This document shows, in pieces, positions 1 to 7,937 of a DNA stretch of 34,073 bases. The notes under the pieces were generated by a model. That model was not told where the DNA came from. It searched no databases and saw only the letters and a list, made by a program, of their open reading frames with translations. Position numbers and translations under genes: made by a program. Each line of letters opens with the position of its first letter. Position 1 is the stretch's first letter. Origin of the DNA: an uncultured Veillonellaceae bacterium (GTDB taxonomy: Bacteria; Bacillota; Negativicutes; Selenomonadales; Selenomonadaceae); contig OMWS01000063.1 of the NCBI GenBank assembly GCA_900314825.1, positions 1-34,073 of the forward strand. Direction: 5' to 3'.

Positions 1-118
1 TCAGTCGCGCTACGCGCGCCAGCTCTACCTAAAGGATAAAGCGACCTCTAAGCGCTAAAGCGCTAAGAGTCTGCTTTTCCCAGAGGGAGAGCCTGCTGTA
101 AGCGTTACGAACGGCAGT
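1..118. repeat. Composite palindromic intergenic repeat, right half (copy A)
   Basis: Intergenic DNA ending in GCCTGCTGTAAGCGTTACGA, an imperfect copy of the terminal sequence seen at the other composite elements (5209-5240, 16879-16910). The part CAGTCGCGCTACGCGCGCCA matches the right arm of the element near 32847-32868. Only the right half lies in the window. It is interrupted by the 52-nt module at 26-77. No protein is likely to be encoded here. Confidence 0.75.
26..77 (+). repeat. 52-nt nested hairpin module, copy 1
   Basis: This module is repeated in inverse orientation at 16662-16713. Over the 50-nt core (25-74) the two copies differ at only two positions, and those two bases pair with each other in the hairpin built from two AGCGCT blocks. 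Here the stem has T-A (CTCT with AGAG); in the other copy it has A-T (CACT with AGTG). It sits between GCCAGCTC and CCCAGAGGG, which are adjacent in the related element at 32866-32880. The module therefore looks like an insertion into the repeat. Confidence 0.8.
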
Positions 119-175
119 CTTATGAAACCGTTCCAGTAAATGCAACAGCCCCTTGAAAAGTGCTGCCCGCAACAA

Positions 176-316
176 CTATTTCTGCGCGATCGTGCGCGTG
201 AGGAGCAGGATGCTCTCATTGAGCTGCCCGAGCTTCCCCTCGATGCGCACGAGCAAAAACGCCGTCACGACCATCGGGAAGCCGAAGTTCCCGATCGCCA
301 CCATCATGTCCTGCAT
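176..316 (-). CDS. YvrJ family small membrane protein
   Basis: A 46-residue protein beginning MQDMMVAIGNFGFPMVV, with one hydrophobic segment (about residues 5-22) followed by a charged amphipathic tail (RIEGKLGQLNESI). This is the layout and near-consensus of the YvrJ family, whose function is unknown. I chose the ATG at 314-316 because AAAGGAGG lies 8 nt upstream. An in-frame ATG at 368-370, directly after the recD2 stop, would add 18 residues but has no ribosome site. The gene follows recD2 on the same strand. Its ribosome site lies in one arm of a 14-bp perfect inverted repeat (320-333 and 352-365), so translation may be gated by RNA folding. Confidence 0.8.
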   Translation of the reverse strand: MQDMMVAIGNFGFPMVVTAFLLVRIEGKLGQLNESILLLTRTIAQK

Positions 317-319
317 GAA

Positions 320-365
320 AATCGCCTCCTTTCTTGCTTCGATACTTGCAGGAAAGGAGGCGATT
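320..365 (-). promoter_or_regulatory. Hairpin masking the yvrJ ribosome site
   Basis: A perfect 14-bp inverted repeat (320-333 with 352-365), extended by 3 more pairs after one mismatch. In the minus-strand RNA the distal arm contains AAAGGAGG, the yvrJ Shine-Dalgarno, and the proximal arm contains its exact complement CCTCCTTT. No uridine tract follows, so a simple terminator role is less likely than ribosome-site masking or recD2 mRNA 3'-end protection. Confidence 0.65.
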
Positions 366-370
366 ACCAT

Positions 371-2716
371 TTACAAGCTGTGCGTCAGCCGCTCGGCGAG
401 CAGGGTGTAGCGTTTTTTCGTGCGGTCGTTCATGACGGCCGTCGTGAGGGCTTGCTTCGAGCCGAGGAGGATGACGAGGTTCTTTGCGCGCGTGACGGCG
501 GTGTAGAGGAGATTTCTTTGGAGCATGATGTGGTGGCCAGGCACGAGCGGCAGGAGGATCACGGGGTACTCGCTGCCCTGGCTCTTGTGCACGCTCATGG
601 CATAGGCGAGCGTGAGCTCGATGAGCTCGGCGCGTTCGTAGTCGACCTTCTGCTCGGCGAACTGGACGGTGACGTGGTCTTGCTCGAGCTCGCGGATGTA
701 GCCGATGTCGCCATTGAAGACGTGCTTCTGGTAATTGTTCTTCGTCTGCATGACCTTGTCGCCGAGGCGGAAGAGCGCCGACGTGCCACGGTATTCGCTC
801 TTCGCGTTCGACGGCGGGTTCAGCGCCTCTTGCAGGCGCTTGTTCAGATTGTCCACGCCGCACTCCTGACGATGCATCGGCGAGAGCACTTGCACGTCGC
901 CGAGCGCGGAATAACCGAACAGGGGCAAAAAAAGCGCACAAAGATCGACGATGGCATCCACCACAGCCGACGAATCCGGAAGTTCGAGGAAATGGAAGTC
1001 GTTCCCTGCACTTGCAGGCTTCCCAGCTAGCGGCACATCCAACGTCCCAAGAAGGTCGAGCAATGGATCTTTCCGTCGCGCTTCTTTCGCATCGTTATCA
1101 CTCGCTTGTTGCACCCAACGTACGTTGACAGCAACGGGTTCACGTTCTGGCAAGACGGTCCATGCCTCTTTGGGATAGCTCGGCAGCTGGCCGCGGTTGA
1201 TGGCGTGCGCGTTCAGCACGATGCTGCTCGCCTCACCCTGGCGGAAGACCTCCGTAAGGCGCACGCTCGCGATGACATGCGAGCGCAGGATGTCCTTGAG
1301 CACGGAGCCCGGGCCGACGGCCGGCAGCTGGTCGACGTCGCCGACGAGGATGATGTGCGAGCCCTCCGGCACGGCGGTGAGGAAATAATTCATGAGCACG
1401 ATATCCATCATCGAGACTTCGTCGAGGATGATGACGTCGGCTTCCAAGGGATCGTCCGCGTCCTTCGCGAACATCGCGCCCTCGCCGCCCTGCGCTTCGA
1501 GCATGCGGTGGACCGTCACGGCTTTGCGGCCTGTCGCTTCCGCGAGGCGCTTCGCCGCGCGTCCCGTCGGCGCGCCCAAAAGAATGGACAGCCCCAGTTT
1601 TTCCAAAATCTCGATCATGCCGCGCACGACCGTCGTCTTGCCCGTGCCGGGGCCGCCCGTCAGCACGAAGATGCCGGACGTCAGCGCGCCCTCGATGGCG
1701 GCGCGCTGGCCGGGCGCGAGCCGGAGGCCGGCGCGCACTTCCCATTTCTGCACGAGCGCGGCTGGATTCTTGACCTTGATGTATTCCGCATGATCGCGCA
1801 GAAACAGCAATTTCTCCGCCGTTTCCTTTTCCGCACGGTACAGAAGCGGCGGATAGACGAGCACGTCGCCGCCGACAGTCTCCGAGGCGAAATAGCTTTG
1901 TTCGAGCGCACGCGTCAAAGCCTCGCGCACGGCCGGTTCCGGCACGCCGAGCGTCTGCGCCGCGCGCTGCGCAAGGTAGTCCTCCGGCACGCAGCAATGG
2001 CCGTTCGTCGCGGTCTGGCCGAGCGTGTAGTCGAGACCGGCGACGAGGCGCGCCGGGTCATCGCGCTCGATGCCGACGCTATGCGCGATGGCATCCGCCG
2101 TCTGGAAGCCGATGCCGCTGACCTCGGCGGCGAGGCGGTACGGCTGATGCTCGAGCACGTCGATGGCAAAGGAACCGTACTGCTTGAAGATGCGCGCGGC
2201 GAACGTGCCCGAGAGGCCGTGATCCTCGAGCCACAGCATGAGGTCGCGGAGCTCGGCGTGCTCTTGGTATGACGTCACGATCTTCTCGATCGTCTTCTTG
2301 CCGATGCCCGGGACCTCCTTCAGGCGGTGCGGCGCCTGCTCGATGATGTCGAGCGTCTCCTCGCCGAACTGCCGCACGATGCGCCGCGCAAGTTCCGGGC
2401 CGAGCCCGTCGATGACGCCGGAGCCGAGGAACCGCTCGATGCCTTCGGCGCTCGTCGGCGCGCTGGCCTTCATGTGTGTCGCCTTGAACTGCAAGCCGAA
2501 GCGCGGATGCGTGACCCACCGCCCGCCAAGCTCGATCTGCTGGCCGACGAGCGGCGGCGCGCTCGGGAGCGTCACATTCACGCGCCCGCTTTCATGCAGA
2601 GGCTTCAGCCGCAGCACAGAAAACCGGCCATCGTCCGAGGCAAAAATAATGCTGTCCACGACGCCCGTAAGCTGCTCGAGTGCGTCGTCGAAGCCGTCTA
2701 ATGTTGTCTGTTGCAA
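371..2716 (-). CDS. recD2: RecD-like ATP-dependent DNA helicase RecD2
   Basis: Superfamily 1B 5'-3' DNA helicase acting in the cytoplasm in DNA repair and replication, without RecBC partners. About 781 residues, usual for RecD2. It has the N-terminal extension with helix-hairpin-helix motifs (GLGPELARRI, VPGIGKKTIEKI, VSGIGFQTADAI). The helicase core follows, with Walker A GGPGTGKTT near residue 354, Walker B DEVSMMD, and the C-terminal UvrD-like motif VHKSQGSEY. I chose a TTG start at 2714-2716 because AAAGGAGG stands 10 nt upstream. The frame stays open further, with an ATG at 2777-2779 and a GTG at 2795-2797. Those lie in or beside the intergenic repeat and precede the conserved start of the family, so they are less likely. 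Confidence 0.95.
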   Translation of the reverse strand: MQQTTLDGFDDALEQLTGVVDSIIFASDDGRFSVLRLKPLHESGRVNVTLPSAPPLVGQQIELGGRWVTHPRFGLQFKATHMKASAPTSAEGIERFLGSGVIDGLGPELARRIVRQFGEETLDIIEQAPHRLKEVPGIGKKTIEKIVTSYQEHAELRDLMLWLEDHGLSGTFAARIFKQYGSFAIDVLEHQPYRLAAEVSGIGFQTADAIAHSVGIERDDPARLVAGLDYTLGQTATNGHCCVPEDYLAQRAAQTLGVPEPAVREALTRALEQSYFASETVGGDVLVYPPLLYRAEKETAEKLLFLRDHAEYIKVKNPAALVQKWEVRAGLRLAPGQRAAIEGALTSGIFVLTGGPGTGKTTVVRGMIEILEKLGLSILLGAPTGRAAKRLAEATGRKAVTVHRMLEAQGGEGAMFAKDADDPLEADVIILDEVSMMDIVLMNYFLTAVPEGSHIILVGDVDQLPAVGPGSVLKDILRSHVIASVRLTEVFRQGEASSIVLNAHAINRGQLPSYPKEAWTVLPEREPVAVNVRWVQQASDNDAKEARRKDPLLDLLGTLDVPLAGKPASAGNDFHFLELPDSSAVVDAIVDLCALFLPLFGYSALGDVQVLSPMHRQECGVDNLNKRLQEALNPPSNAKSEYRGTSALFRLGDKVMQTKNNYQKHVFNGDIGYIRELEQDHVTVQFAEQKVDYERAELIELTLAYAMSVHKSQGSEYPVILLPLVPGHHIMLQRNLLYTAVTRAKNLVILLGSKQALTTAVMNDRTKKRYTLLAERLTHSL

Positions 2717-2763
2717 AAGAGAGACGCCTCCTTTCAAATGAGAGTCCACGAAAGAATGTTCTA

Positions 2764-3033
2764 TTGCTGAACGTAACATTCCAGCAGCCTTCCCCACAGG
2801 GGAAGGGGGACCGCGCTAGCGGTGGAAAGGGTCCCCTGTACGTTAGATGAGTTCGCACGTCATAACTCTTCGCGGGTGCGCGCACGAAAAGCTACAAGTG
2901 CCTGCGCGCACCGGCGACTTCAAACAATCTACTGATTCAAGGGACGTACAAGCGACCCTCTCCTGGCGCTGCGCTTCGCTCCGCGCCCGTCCTCTCCCTG
3001 AGGGAGAGGCTGCCGTTATCGCAACGTTCCGTT
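2764..3033. repeat. Composite palindromic intergenic repeat (copy B)
   Basis: Left end reads TGCTGAACGTAAC then CAGCAGCCTTCCCC with a GC hairpin and GGGGACCGCG-CTA-GCGGTGG. Right end carries the inverted counterpart (CTCTCCCTGAGGGAGAGGCTG). The central part (about 2870-2925) has GGGTGCGCGCACG paired with TGCCTGCGCGCACC. That central part is shared with copy D (about 16749-16800), although the two loci are 14 kb apart. It lies between recD2 and the ABC-F gene and explains the whole gap. The left end reaches into the optional upstream extension of recD2. Confidence 0.8.
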
Positions 3034-3066
3034 TCTATCTTTTCCTTATATTTCTCACCATAACAG

Positions 3067-5145
3067 TTACGCTTCCGTCAGCCGTTCCCATTTCGCATAA
3101 CGTTCTTCAATCTCTTGCTGCTTTGCGGCGTAATCGTCCGCCAATTGCTGACTGCGCACAGGGTCGCTTTGCGCGGCGGGGTCGTCCATTTCGTATTCGA
3201 GGCCTTTGAGCTCGGCTTCGGCCATGGCGATCTCCGCTTCGGCGCGGTCGATGGCTTCCTGGCGCTTCGCGTCGCTCATGCTCTGGATGCTGCCGAGGAG
3301 GGCGGCATCCGTTTTGGCGTCCGCGGTGCGATTGTCTGCATGCTTGCTCGTAACGCTGGAACTCGTGACTCCCGCTTTTTTCTGCGCGGCGCGGGCTTTT
3401 TCTTTTGCGCGCTTCTCTTCGAGCTTTGCCCGCTCTGCCTGCGCTTCGCGTTCTTCGGCGGCCGCTGCCTCTTCTGCTTCCACGCGCTCGCGGTAGTAGC
3501 TGTAGTTGCCGTTGTACTCCGTGACCTTCCCGTCTTCGAGCACAAGCGTACAGTTCGCCACTTTATCGAGGAAATAGCGGTCATGGCTGACGGCGAGGAA
3601 CGTGCCGGGGTAGGCCATGAGCGCCTCCTCGATCGTTTCCTTCGCCGGGATGTCGAGATGATTCGTCGGCTCGTCGAGCACGAGGAAGTTCGCGCCCGTC
3701 AGCATGAGCTTCAGGAACGCGACGCGCGACTGCTCGCCGCCCGAGAGCTCGCCGATGCGCCGCAGCACGTCATCGCCGTGGAACAGGAACGCGCCGAGAT
3801 ATTTGCGCGCCTGCTCCTCGTCGATGCCAAACGTGTACGTGATCTCGTCGAGGATCGTGCTCTCGGGGTGCAGCGTCTCGTGCTGCTGCGAAAAGTAGCC
3901 GATCTTCACGCGGCTGCCGATCTTCACGCGCCCCGTCGGAGATTCGAGCTCGCCGATCAGCACGCGCAGGAGCGTCGTCTTTCCCGCACCATTCGGGCCC
4001 ACGAGCGCGACGCCGTCGCCGTTGCGGATGAGGAGATTCACATGGTCGAAAATCGCGTGCGCGCCATAGTGCCACGAGACGTCCTCGAGCTCGGCCACGC
4101 GCTCGGCGCACTCCGGCGGCTTGTGGAACGCGAAATAATTGAACGTCGCATCCTCCGGCGGCAGCACGATGCGCTCGAGGCGGTCTAATTGGCTCTGCCG
4201 CCCGCGCGCCTGCTTGCTCTTGATGCCGGCCTTGTAGCGGCGGATATACTCCTCCGTCTTCTTGATGTGCTCCTGCTGCTTTTCATACGCCGACTGCAGC
4301 GCGGCGCGGCGATCGGTCTTGACGCGCATATAGTACGTGTAGTTGCCCTCGTAGTCCGTGACGTGCCCGCCGTCGAGCTCGAGGATGCGCGTCGCCACGC
4401 GGTCGAGGAAAAAGCGGTCATGGCTGATGATCAGCACGCCGCCGTGATAGTTTTGCAAAAATTTTTCCAGCCACTCAATGCGCTCGATGTCGAGGTGGTT
4501 CGTCGGCTCGTCGAGGAACAGAAAATCCGGCTCGCGCATGAGCGCCTTCGCGAGGCAGATGCGCGTCTTCTGGCCGCCGGAAAAATGCTGCACGTCCTTC
4601 TGGAAGTCCTCTTCCGTAAAGCCGAGGCCGTACGCGATGCGGCGCAGGCGGCTCTCGTAGTCGTAGCCGCCGAGGAGCTCAAAGCGGTTCAGCACGCGGC
4701 TGTACTCGTCAAGAAGCGCCGCCTCATCATCGCCCGCTGTCGTTCCGCTACCTCCGCTCCCTCCATCAACGTCAGAACCCGCTGCCTCTGCAGGACGTGC
4801 GACGTCCGCCGTCCCGACGACTTTCATACGTTGTTCCAACGCTTTCTTCCGCGCGCCAAGCGCACGGATATCGTCAAACGCATGCTGGAACTCCTCATAC
4901 AGCGTGCCGCCGTGGAACGCCGCCGTCTGCTCGACGTAGCCGACGGTGTCATTCGTATCCCACTGGATGCTGCCGCCGTCGGACTCCTCCTGCCCGAGCA
5001 AAATCTTCATCAGCGTCGACTTCCCCGCGCCATTCGGGCCGACGAAGCCCACCTTGTCGCCGCGCGCGACCTCGAACGTGACATCCTTGAAAAGCTCGTC
5101 GATGCCGAAGGACTTTGATAGTCCTGTAACTTTCAGTGTACCCAA
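3067..5145 (-). CDS. ABC-F family ATPase (translation-associated)
   Basis: Soluble tandem-ABC protein of 692 residues without membrane segments. Domain 1 has Walker A GPNGAGKST (about residues 36-44), signature FSGGQKTR and Walker B LFLDEPTNHLD. Domain 2 has GPNGAGKTT, LSGGEQSR and LVLDEPTNHLD. The linker between them is basic and helical (KKTEEYIRRYKAGIKSKQ), as in ribosome-binding ABC-F proteins. A charged coiled-coil C-terminus (about residues 555-690) resembles the Uup/YdiF type. These ATPases act at the ribosome E site, but the exact subtype cannot be fixed by eye. The start is TTG with AGGAG 9 nt upstream. A low-complexity Gly/Ser/Asp insertion (about residues 115-140) sits between helices of domain 1. 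Confidence 0.93.
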   Translation of the reverse strand: MGTLKVTGLSKSFGIDELFKDVTFEVARGDKVGFVGPNGAGKSTLMKILLGQEESDGGSIQWDTNDTVGYVEQTAAFHGGTLYEEFQHAFDDIRALGARKKALEQRMKVVGTADVARPAEAAGSDVDGGSGGSGTTAGDDEAALLDEYSRVLNRFELLGGYDYESRLRRIAYGLGFTEEDFQKDVQHFSGGQKTRICLAKALMREPDFLFLDEPTNHLDIERIEWLEKFLQNYHGGVLIISHDRFFLDRVATRILELDGGHVTDYEGNYTYYMRVKTDRRAALQSAYEKQQEHIKKTEEYIRRYKAGIKSKQARGRQSQLDRLERIVLPPEDATFNYFAFHKPPECAERVAELEDVSWHYGAHAIFDHVNLLIRNGDGVALVGPNGAGKTTLLRVLIGELESPTGRVKIGSRVKIGYFSQQHETLHPESTILDEITYTFGIDEEQARKYLGAFLFHGDDVLRRIGELSGGEQSRVAFLKLMLTGANFLVLDEPTNHLDIPAKETIEEALMAYPGTFLAVSHDRYFLDKVANCTLVLEDGKVTEYNGNYSYYRERVEAEEAAAAEEREAQAERAKLEEKRAKEKARAAQKKAGVTSSSVTSKHADNRTADAKTDAALLGSIQSMSDAKRQEAIDRAEAEIAMAEAELKGLEYEMDDPAAQSDPVRSQQLADDYAAKQQEIEERYAKWERLTEA

Positions 5146-5208
5146 AAATTGTTGCTCCTAACTCGCCAATTACAAGACAGATGCAATCACCAAAACATTT
5201 CGAGCTAT

Positions 5209-5450
5209 TGCCGAACGTAACGAATACAGCAGCCTCTCCCTCTGGGAGAGGTGCCGAGCGCCAGCGAGGCGGAGCGGGTACAAGGGTGCGATAGCCAATC
5301 AACACATCCATATTCTTCGAGGCATCTCGTAATATGAATTGCTTCGAAGTTGCGTGAATATCGTTTTGCTATCTCACCCTAGTCCCCTTTCCACCGCTTC
5401 GCGGTCCCCCTTCCCCTGAGGGGAAGGCTGCTGTATTTGTTGCGTTTGCA
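5209..5450. repeat. Composite palindromic intergenic repeat (copy C)
   Basis: Begins TGCCGAACGTAACGAATACA then GCAGCCTCTCCC. These 32 nt (5209-5240) are identical to the inverted right end of copy D (16879-16910). The left half continues with a CTCCC-TCT-GGGAG hairpin and GAGCGCCAGCGAGGCGGAGC. The right half (about 5370-5450) holds CCACCGCTTCGCGGT and CCTTCCCCTGAGGGGAAGG-CTGCTG. Inner flanks AGGGTGCGATAGC and GCTATCTCACCCT pair with one mismatch. The element fills the gap between the ABC-F and LCP genes. Confidence 0.8.
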
Positions 5451-5491
5451 ACAGATTGAGACTATTTTAAACGCATCGTCTCGTCGAAAGA

Positions 5492-6838
5492 CTACTTCCT
5501 TCCCTTTTTCCCCGTCGCTCCATAGTCGCGCCCGATGTTCACGACCGCCTGGTTGCTGCTGCCGCCGTCCATGATGACGCAGGGGAACGGCATGCCGTAG
5601 AAGACGTCCGTGTTGCGCGTCGAGGTCGTGATGCTCGTCTTTTCTTTGGCATCCGTGCGGCCGGTCTCGACGCCGGAGATCTTGAAGCCCTTGCGCTTCA
5701 GGATGTCGGCGACCTCGGCGCCGGCGCCGTTGATGCCGCTGGAGTTGATGACCATGACCGTGATCTCCGACGGCTTCATCGGCTGCGTCTCGTCCTTCTT
5801 CTCGTCGTCGCTGTCCGCTTCGTCCGCTTTCTTCTTTTCGTCGGCCTTTTCGATCTTCAAGCCTTTCGGCAGATCCTTTTCATAGGCGGCCGCCGCGTCC
5901 TCGGCAGCGGACTTCATATCCTCCGTGAACGGGATGCCGATCTCGCCCGCCAGCATCTCGCGCGTCGCGACGATGTCGGGGATCCAATAGCTGATGTCTT
6001 CGTAATACGCGGGCGTGCCCGGCACCATGTCGGCCTCGAGGCCGGCGTCGTGGATGTCTTTGAGCTTTTGCGCGAAGTCGATCATTTCCGTCAGGCTCAT
6101 GTCCGTCTTGACGGCATCCGCGACCTCCTTGATGAGCTCGGGCAGGCGCGGCAGGATGGAGGGCGAGATGACTTTTTCGAGCACGGCCTTCATGAATTTC
6201 TGCTGCCGCCCGATGCGGCCGATGTCGCCTTCGCCGTCACGGTAGCGCACGTACTGGATCGCCTTTTTGCCATCCATGTGCTGCTCGCCGGGATAAAGGT
6301 CGATGACGAGGCCGCCGTTGTCGTCCCACGGGTCTTCGTAGTGCATGCGCTTCTCGACCTTGATGTCGACGCCGCCGATCGCGTCGATGATGCGCGAGAA
6401 CGCCGACGTGTTGATGATGATGTAGTGATCCATCGGCACGCCGAGGAGCTTCTCGACGGACGACATGCTGAGGCTGTGGCCGCCAAACGCATAGGCGTGG
6501 TTCGCCTTGTCATAGCCGTGGCCCTCGATGGCGAGGCGCGTGTCGCGCGGCACGGAGAGGAGCGCGCCCTTGCCGGAGTCCGTGTCGATCGTCGCGACCA
6601 TCAGCGTGTCGCTGCGCCCGACATCATCCGCGCGCTGGTCGACGCCGAGGATCATGACGTGCACGACATTCGCTGTCTGCATCGTCACTGCTCCCGTCTC
6701 CGCGCCCATCTGCCCGTGCATCGCGCCCTTCAGCCCGAGATTGTTCCACGCATACACGAGCCCGGCCGCGATGAGGACGAGCGCGACGATCCATTTGACC
6801 CGGGCATAACTGCGCTTCGGCTTGCGCGTACTTCTCAT
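5492..6838 (-). CDS. LytR-CpsA-Psr (LCP) family cell-envelope protein
   Basis: Membrane-anchored protein of 448 residues. LCP enzymes transfer glycan polymers from undecaprenyl carriers to peptidoglycan or other envelope acceptors outside the membrane. A basic N-terminus is followed by one membrane helix (about residues 14-31, WIVALVLIAAGLVYAW). The LCP domain (about 57-290) shows the conserved ILGVDQR, RSDTLMVATID, SVPRDTR and RYRDGEGDIGRIGRQQ segments, including the phosphate-binding Arg and Asp residues. A Lys/Glu/Asp-rich linker leads to a LytR_C domain (about 365-440, VMVINSSGINGAGAEVA). I chose the ATG at 6836-6838, with AAAGGAAG 7 nt upstream, over a longer open frame reaching 6979. 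No phenotype or exact acceptor can be read from the sequence. Confidence 0.92.
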   Translation of the reverse strand: MRSTRKPKRSYARVKWIVALVLIAAGLVYAWNNLGLKGAMHGQMGAETGAVTMQTANVVHVMILGVDQRADDVGRSDTLMVATIDTDSGKGALLSVPRDTRLAIEGHGYDKANHAYAFGGHSLSMSSVEKLLGVPMDHYIIINTSAFSRIIDAIGGVDIKVEKRMHYEDPWDDNGGLVIDLYPGEQHMDGKKAIQYVRYRDGEGDIGRIGRQQKFMKAVLEKVISPSILPRLPELIKEVADAVKTDMSLTEMIDFAQKLKDIHDAGLEADMVPGTPAYYEDISYWIPDIVATREMLAGEIGIPFTEDMKSAAEDAAAAYEKDLPKGLKIEKADEKKKADEADSDDEKKDETQPMKPSEITVMVINSSGINGAGAEVADILKRKGFKISGVETGRTDAKEKTSITTSTRNTDVFYGMPFPCVIMDGGSSNQAVVNIGRDYGATGKKGRK

Positions 6839-6910
6839 AAGGGACTTCCTTTCTAAAAAATCTATCGCAAAACGTAAATGGTTGTTCCTGAAAAAGTGGA
6901 TAACCAATTC

Positions 6911-6919
6911 AGTATACCA
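6911..6919 (-). promoter_or_regulatory. Probable extended -10 promoter of the LCP gene
   Basis: The minus strand reads TGGTATACT, an extended -10 element (TGn plus TATACT), about 70 nt upstream of the LCP start and just past the flagellin terminator. No convincing -35 hexamer lies at 16-18 nt, as is tolerated for extended -10 promoters. Confidence 0.5.
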
Positions 6920-6952
6920 TGAACCGCCGCGCCGCGCTACCAAAAGCGCGCA

Positions 6953-6989
6953 CAAAAAATCTCCGCAAATGCATCGCATCTGCGGAGAT
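6953..6989 (-). terminator. Intrinsic terminator of the flagellin gene
   Basis: On the minus strand the stem ATCTCCGCA pairs with TGCGGAGAT around a short loop and is followed directly by TTTTTTG. It lies 18 nt after the flagellin stop codon and separates that transcript from the LCP gene. Confidence 0.85.
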
Positions 6990-7007
6990 CGCTGTGCCTG
7001 TGAAATT

Positions 7008-7877
7008 TTACATCAGCATCGACACGGCCGCGGCGCGGCTGTGGTTGTTGATGCCGCCCAAGGGACCCATGACGGACTGGTTGAAGTTCTGGAGGCCTGC
7101 TTTGATGGCGAAGAGCGCGGCCTGCTGGAGCGTGTTGCTGCTCGCGAGGTTCACGGATTCTTTCGCGATGTCCGTGTCACCCTCCGTGCTCGCCGTGTCG
7201 TAGAGCATCTCGCTCTGCGTCGTGAGGTTGTCCGCCTGATAGCCGAGGCCCTGCTGTGCGGCGCCGATGTTCGTCGTCTGGTCAAGCGCCGTATTGAGCG
7301 CGCTATCGACCTTGTCGAGCGCCGCAGAGAGCGAGCTCGTGTCCGTGAGGTCGATCGTGCTCTTGCCGTCCTTGTCCGTCAGGCCGAGGCCCTGCGACGT
7401 GAGGTTGCCGAGAGAGACATTCGTATAGCCGTCGACGCCCTGCACAGCAACAGACTGCGTGCCGTCGAGAAGCTGCTTGCCGTTGTACGTCGCGCTCGCG
7501 GCGTTCTCGTCGATGCCAGCGATGGTCTGATCCACGCTCTTCTGGAGCGTCGCGAGATCCGTGTCGCCATTCGTGCCGTTCGCGGCATTGAGGAGTGTGG
7601 AACGCAGGCTCGTCAGCATGCTGACCGTATTGCCGGCCGCGCCGGCCGCCGTATTCAGCATGGCGTTTGCGTTCTGCGTGTTCGCTTTCGCCTGCTCCGT
7701 CGCGCCGATGTTCGAATACGTGCGCTGGAGCGTCGCATAGCTGGCCGGGCCGTAGCTGGCGCCAGGGTACTTCGAGCCCGTGGCAATGCGCTGGATGCTG
7801 CTGGCAGAGGAGGCACCGTTATGATTATAAGTGCGGATGGAGCTGTTCAACCCGCTGAGAATGCTGCTGATGCTCAT
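7008..7877 (-). CDS. Short flagellin-family protein
   Basis: 289 residues with the two coiled-coil flagellin ends and a small centre. The N-terminal part (about 25-130) includes SSASSIQRIATGSKYPGA and AKANTQNANAMLNTAAGA, matching the flagellin D0/D1 pattern. The C-terminal part (DIAKESVNLASSNTLQQAAL) matches the flagellin C domain. The usual RINSAKDDAAG box is replaced by KYPGASYGPA, and the protein ends in an unusual tail (GPLGGINNHSRAAAVSMLM). No other flagellar gene is in the window, so it may be a minor or accessory flagellin. The ATG at 7875-7877 has AAGGAAG upstream. It has its own -10 (7932-7937) and terminator, and two glycosyltransferase genes lie upstream on the same strand. Confidence 0.8.
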   Translation of the reverse strand: MSISSILSGLNSSIRTYNHNGASSASSIQRIATGSKYPGASYGPASYATLQRTYSNIGATEQAKANTQNANAMLNTAAGAAGNTVSMLTSLRSTLLNAANGTNGDTDLATLQKSVDQTIAGIDENAASATYNGKQLLDGTQSVAVQGVDGYTNVSLGNLTSQGLGLTDKDGKSTIDLTDTSSLSAALDKVDSALNTALDQTTNIGAAQQGLGYQADNLTTQSEMLYDTASTEGDTDIAKESVNLASSNTLQQAALFAIKAGLQNFNQSVMGPLGGINNHSRAAAVSMLM

Positions 7878-7931
7878 CGCTGATCTTCCTTTCTTGATAG
7901 CTGATGGGAGAGAGGCTAGTCTTCTAGCATC

Positions 7932-7937
7932 ATTATA
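7932..7937 (-). promoter_or_regulatory. -10 box of a flagellin promoter
   Basis: A perfect TATAAT on the minus strand, in the context GCCGTATAATG, 55 nt upstream of the flagellin ATG. The -35 region is a poor sigma-70 match. GCCGTATAA resembles the sigma-28 -10 (GCCGATAA) with one extra base, but no TAAA box stands at the expected distance. The sigma factor is therefore undecided. Confidence 0.5.

Noticed and set aside
140..1030. Long plus-strand frames over recD2, the ABC-F gene, the flagellin and the hem genes
   Set aside because: All lie antisense to genes with clear family motifs, lack ribosome sites and have no recognisable domain.
2717..2797. Upstream extension of RecD2 with an ATG at 2779 or GTG at 2797
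   Set aside because: Those codons overlap the repeat end and precede the strong ribosome site at 2725-2735. The family's conserved start matches the TTG at 2716.
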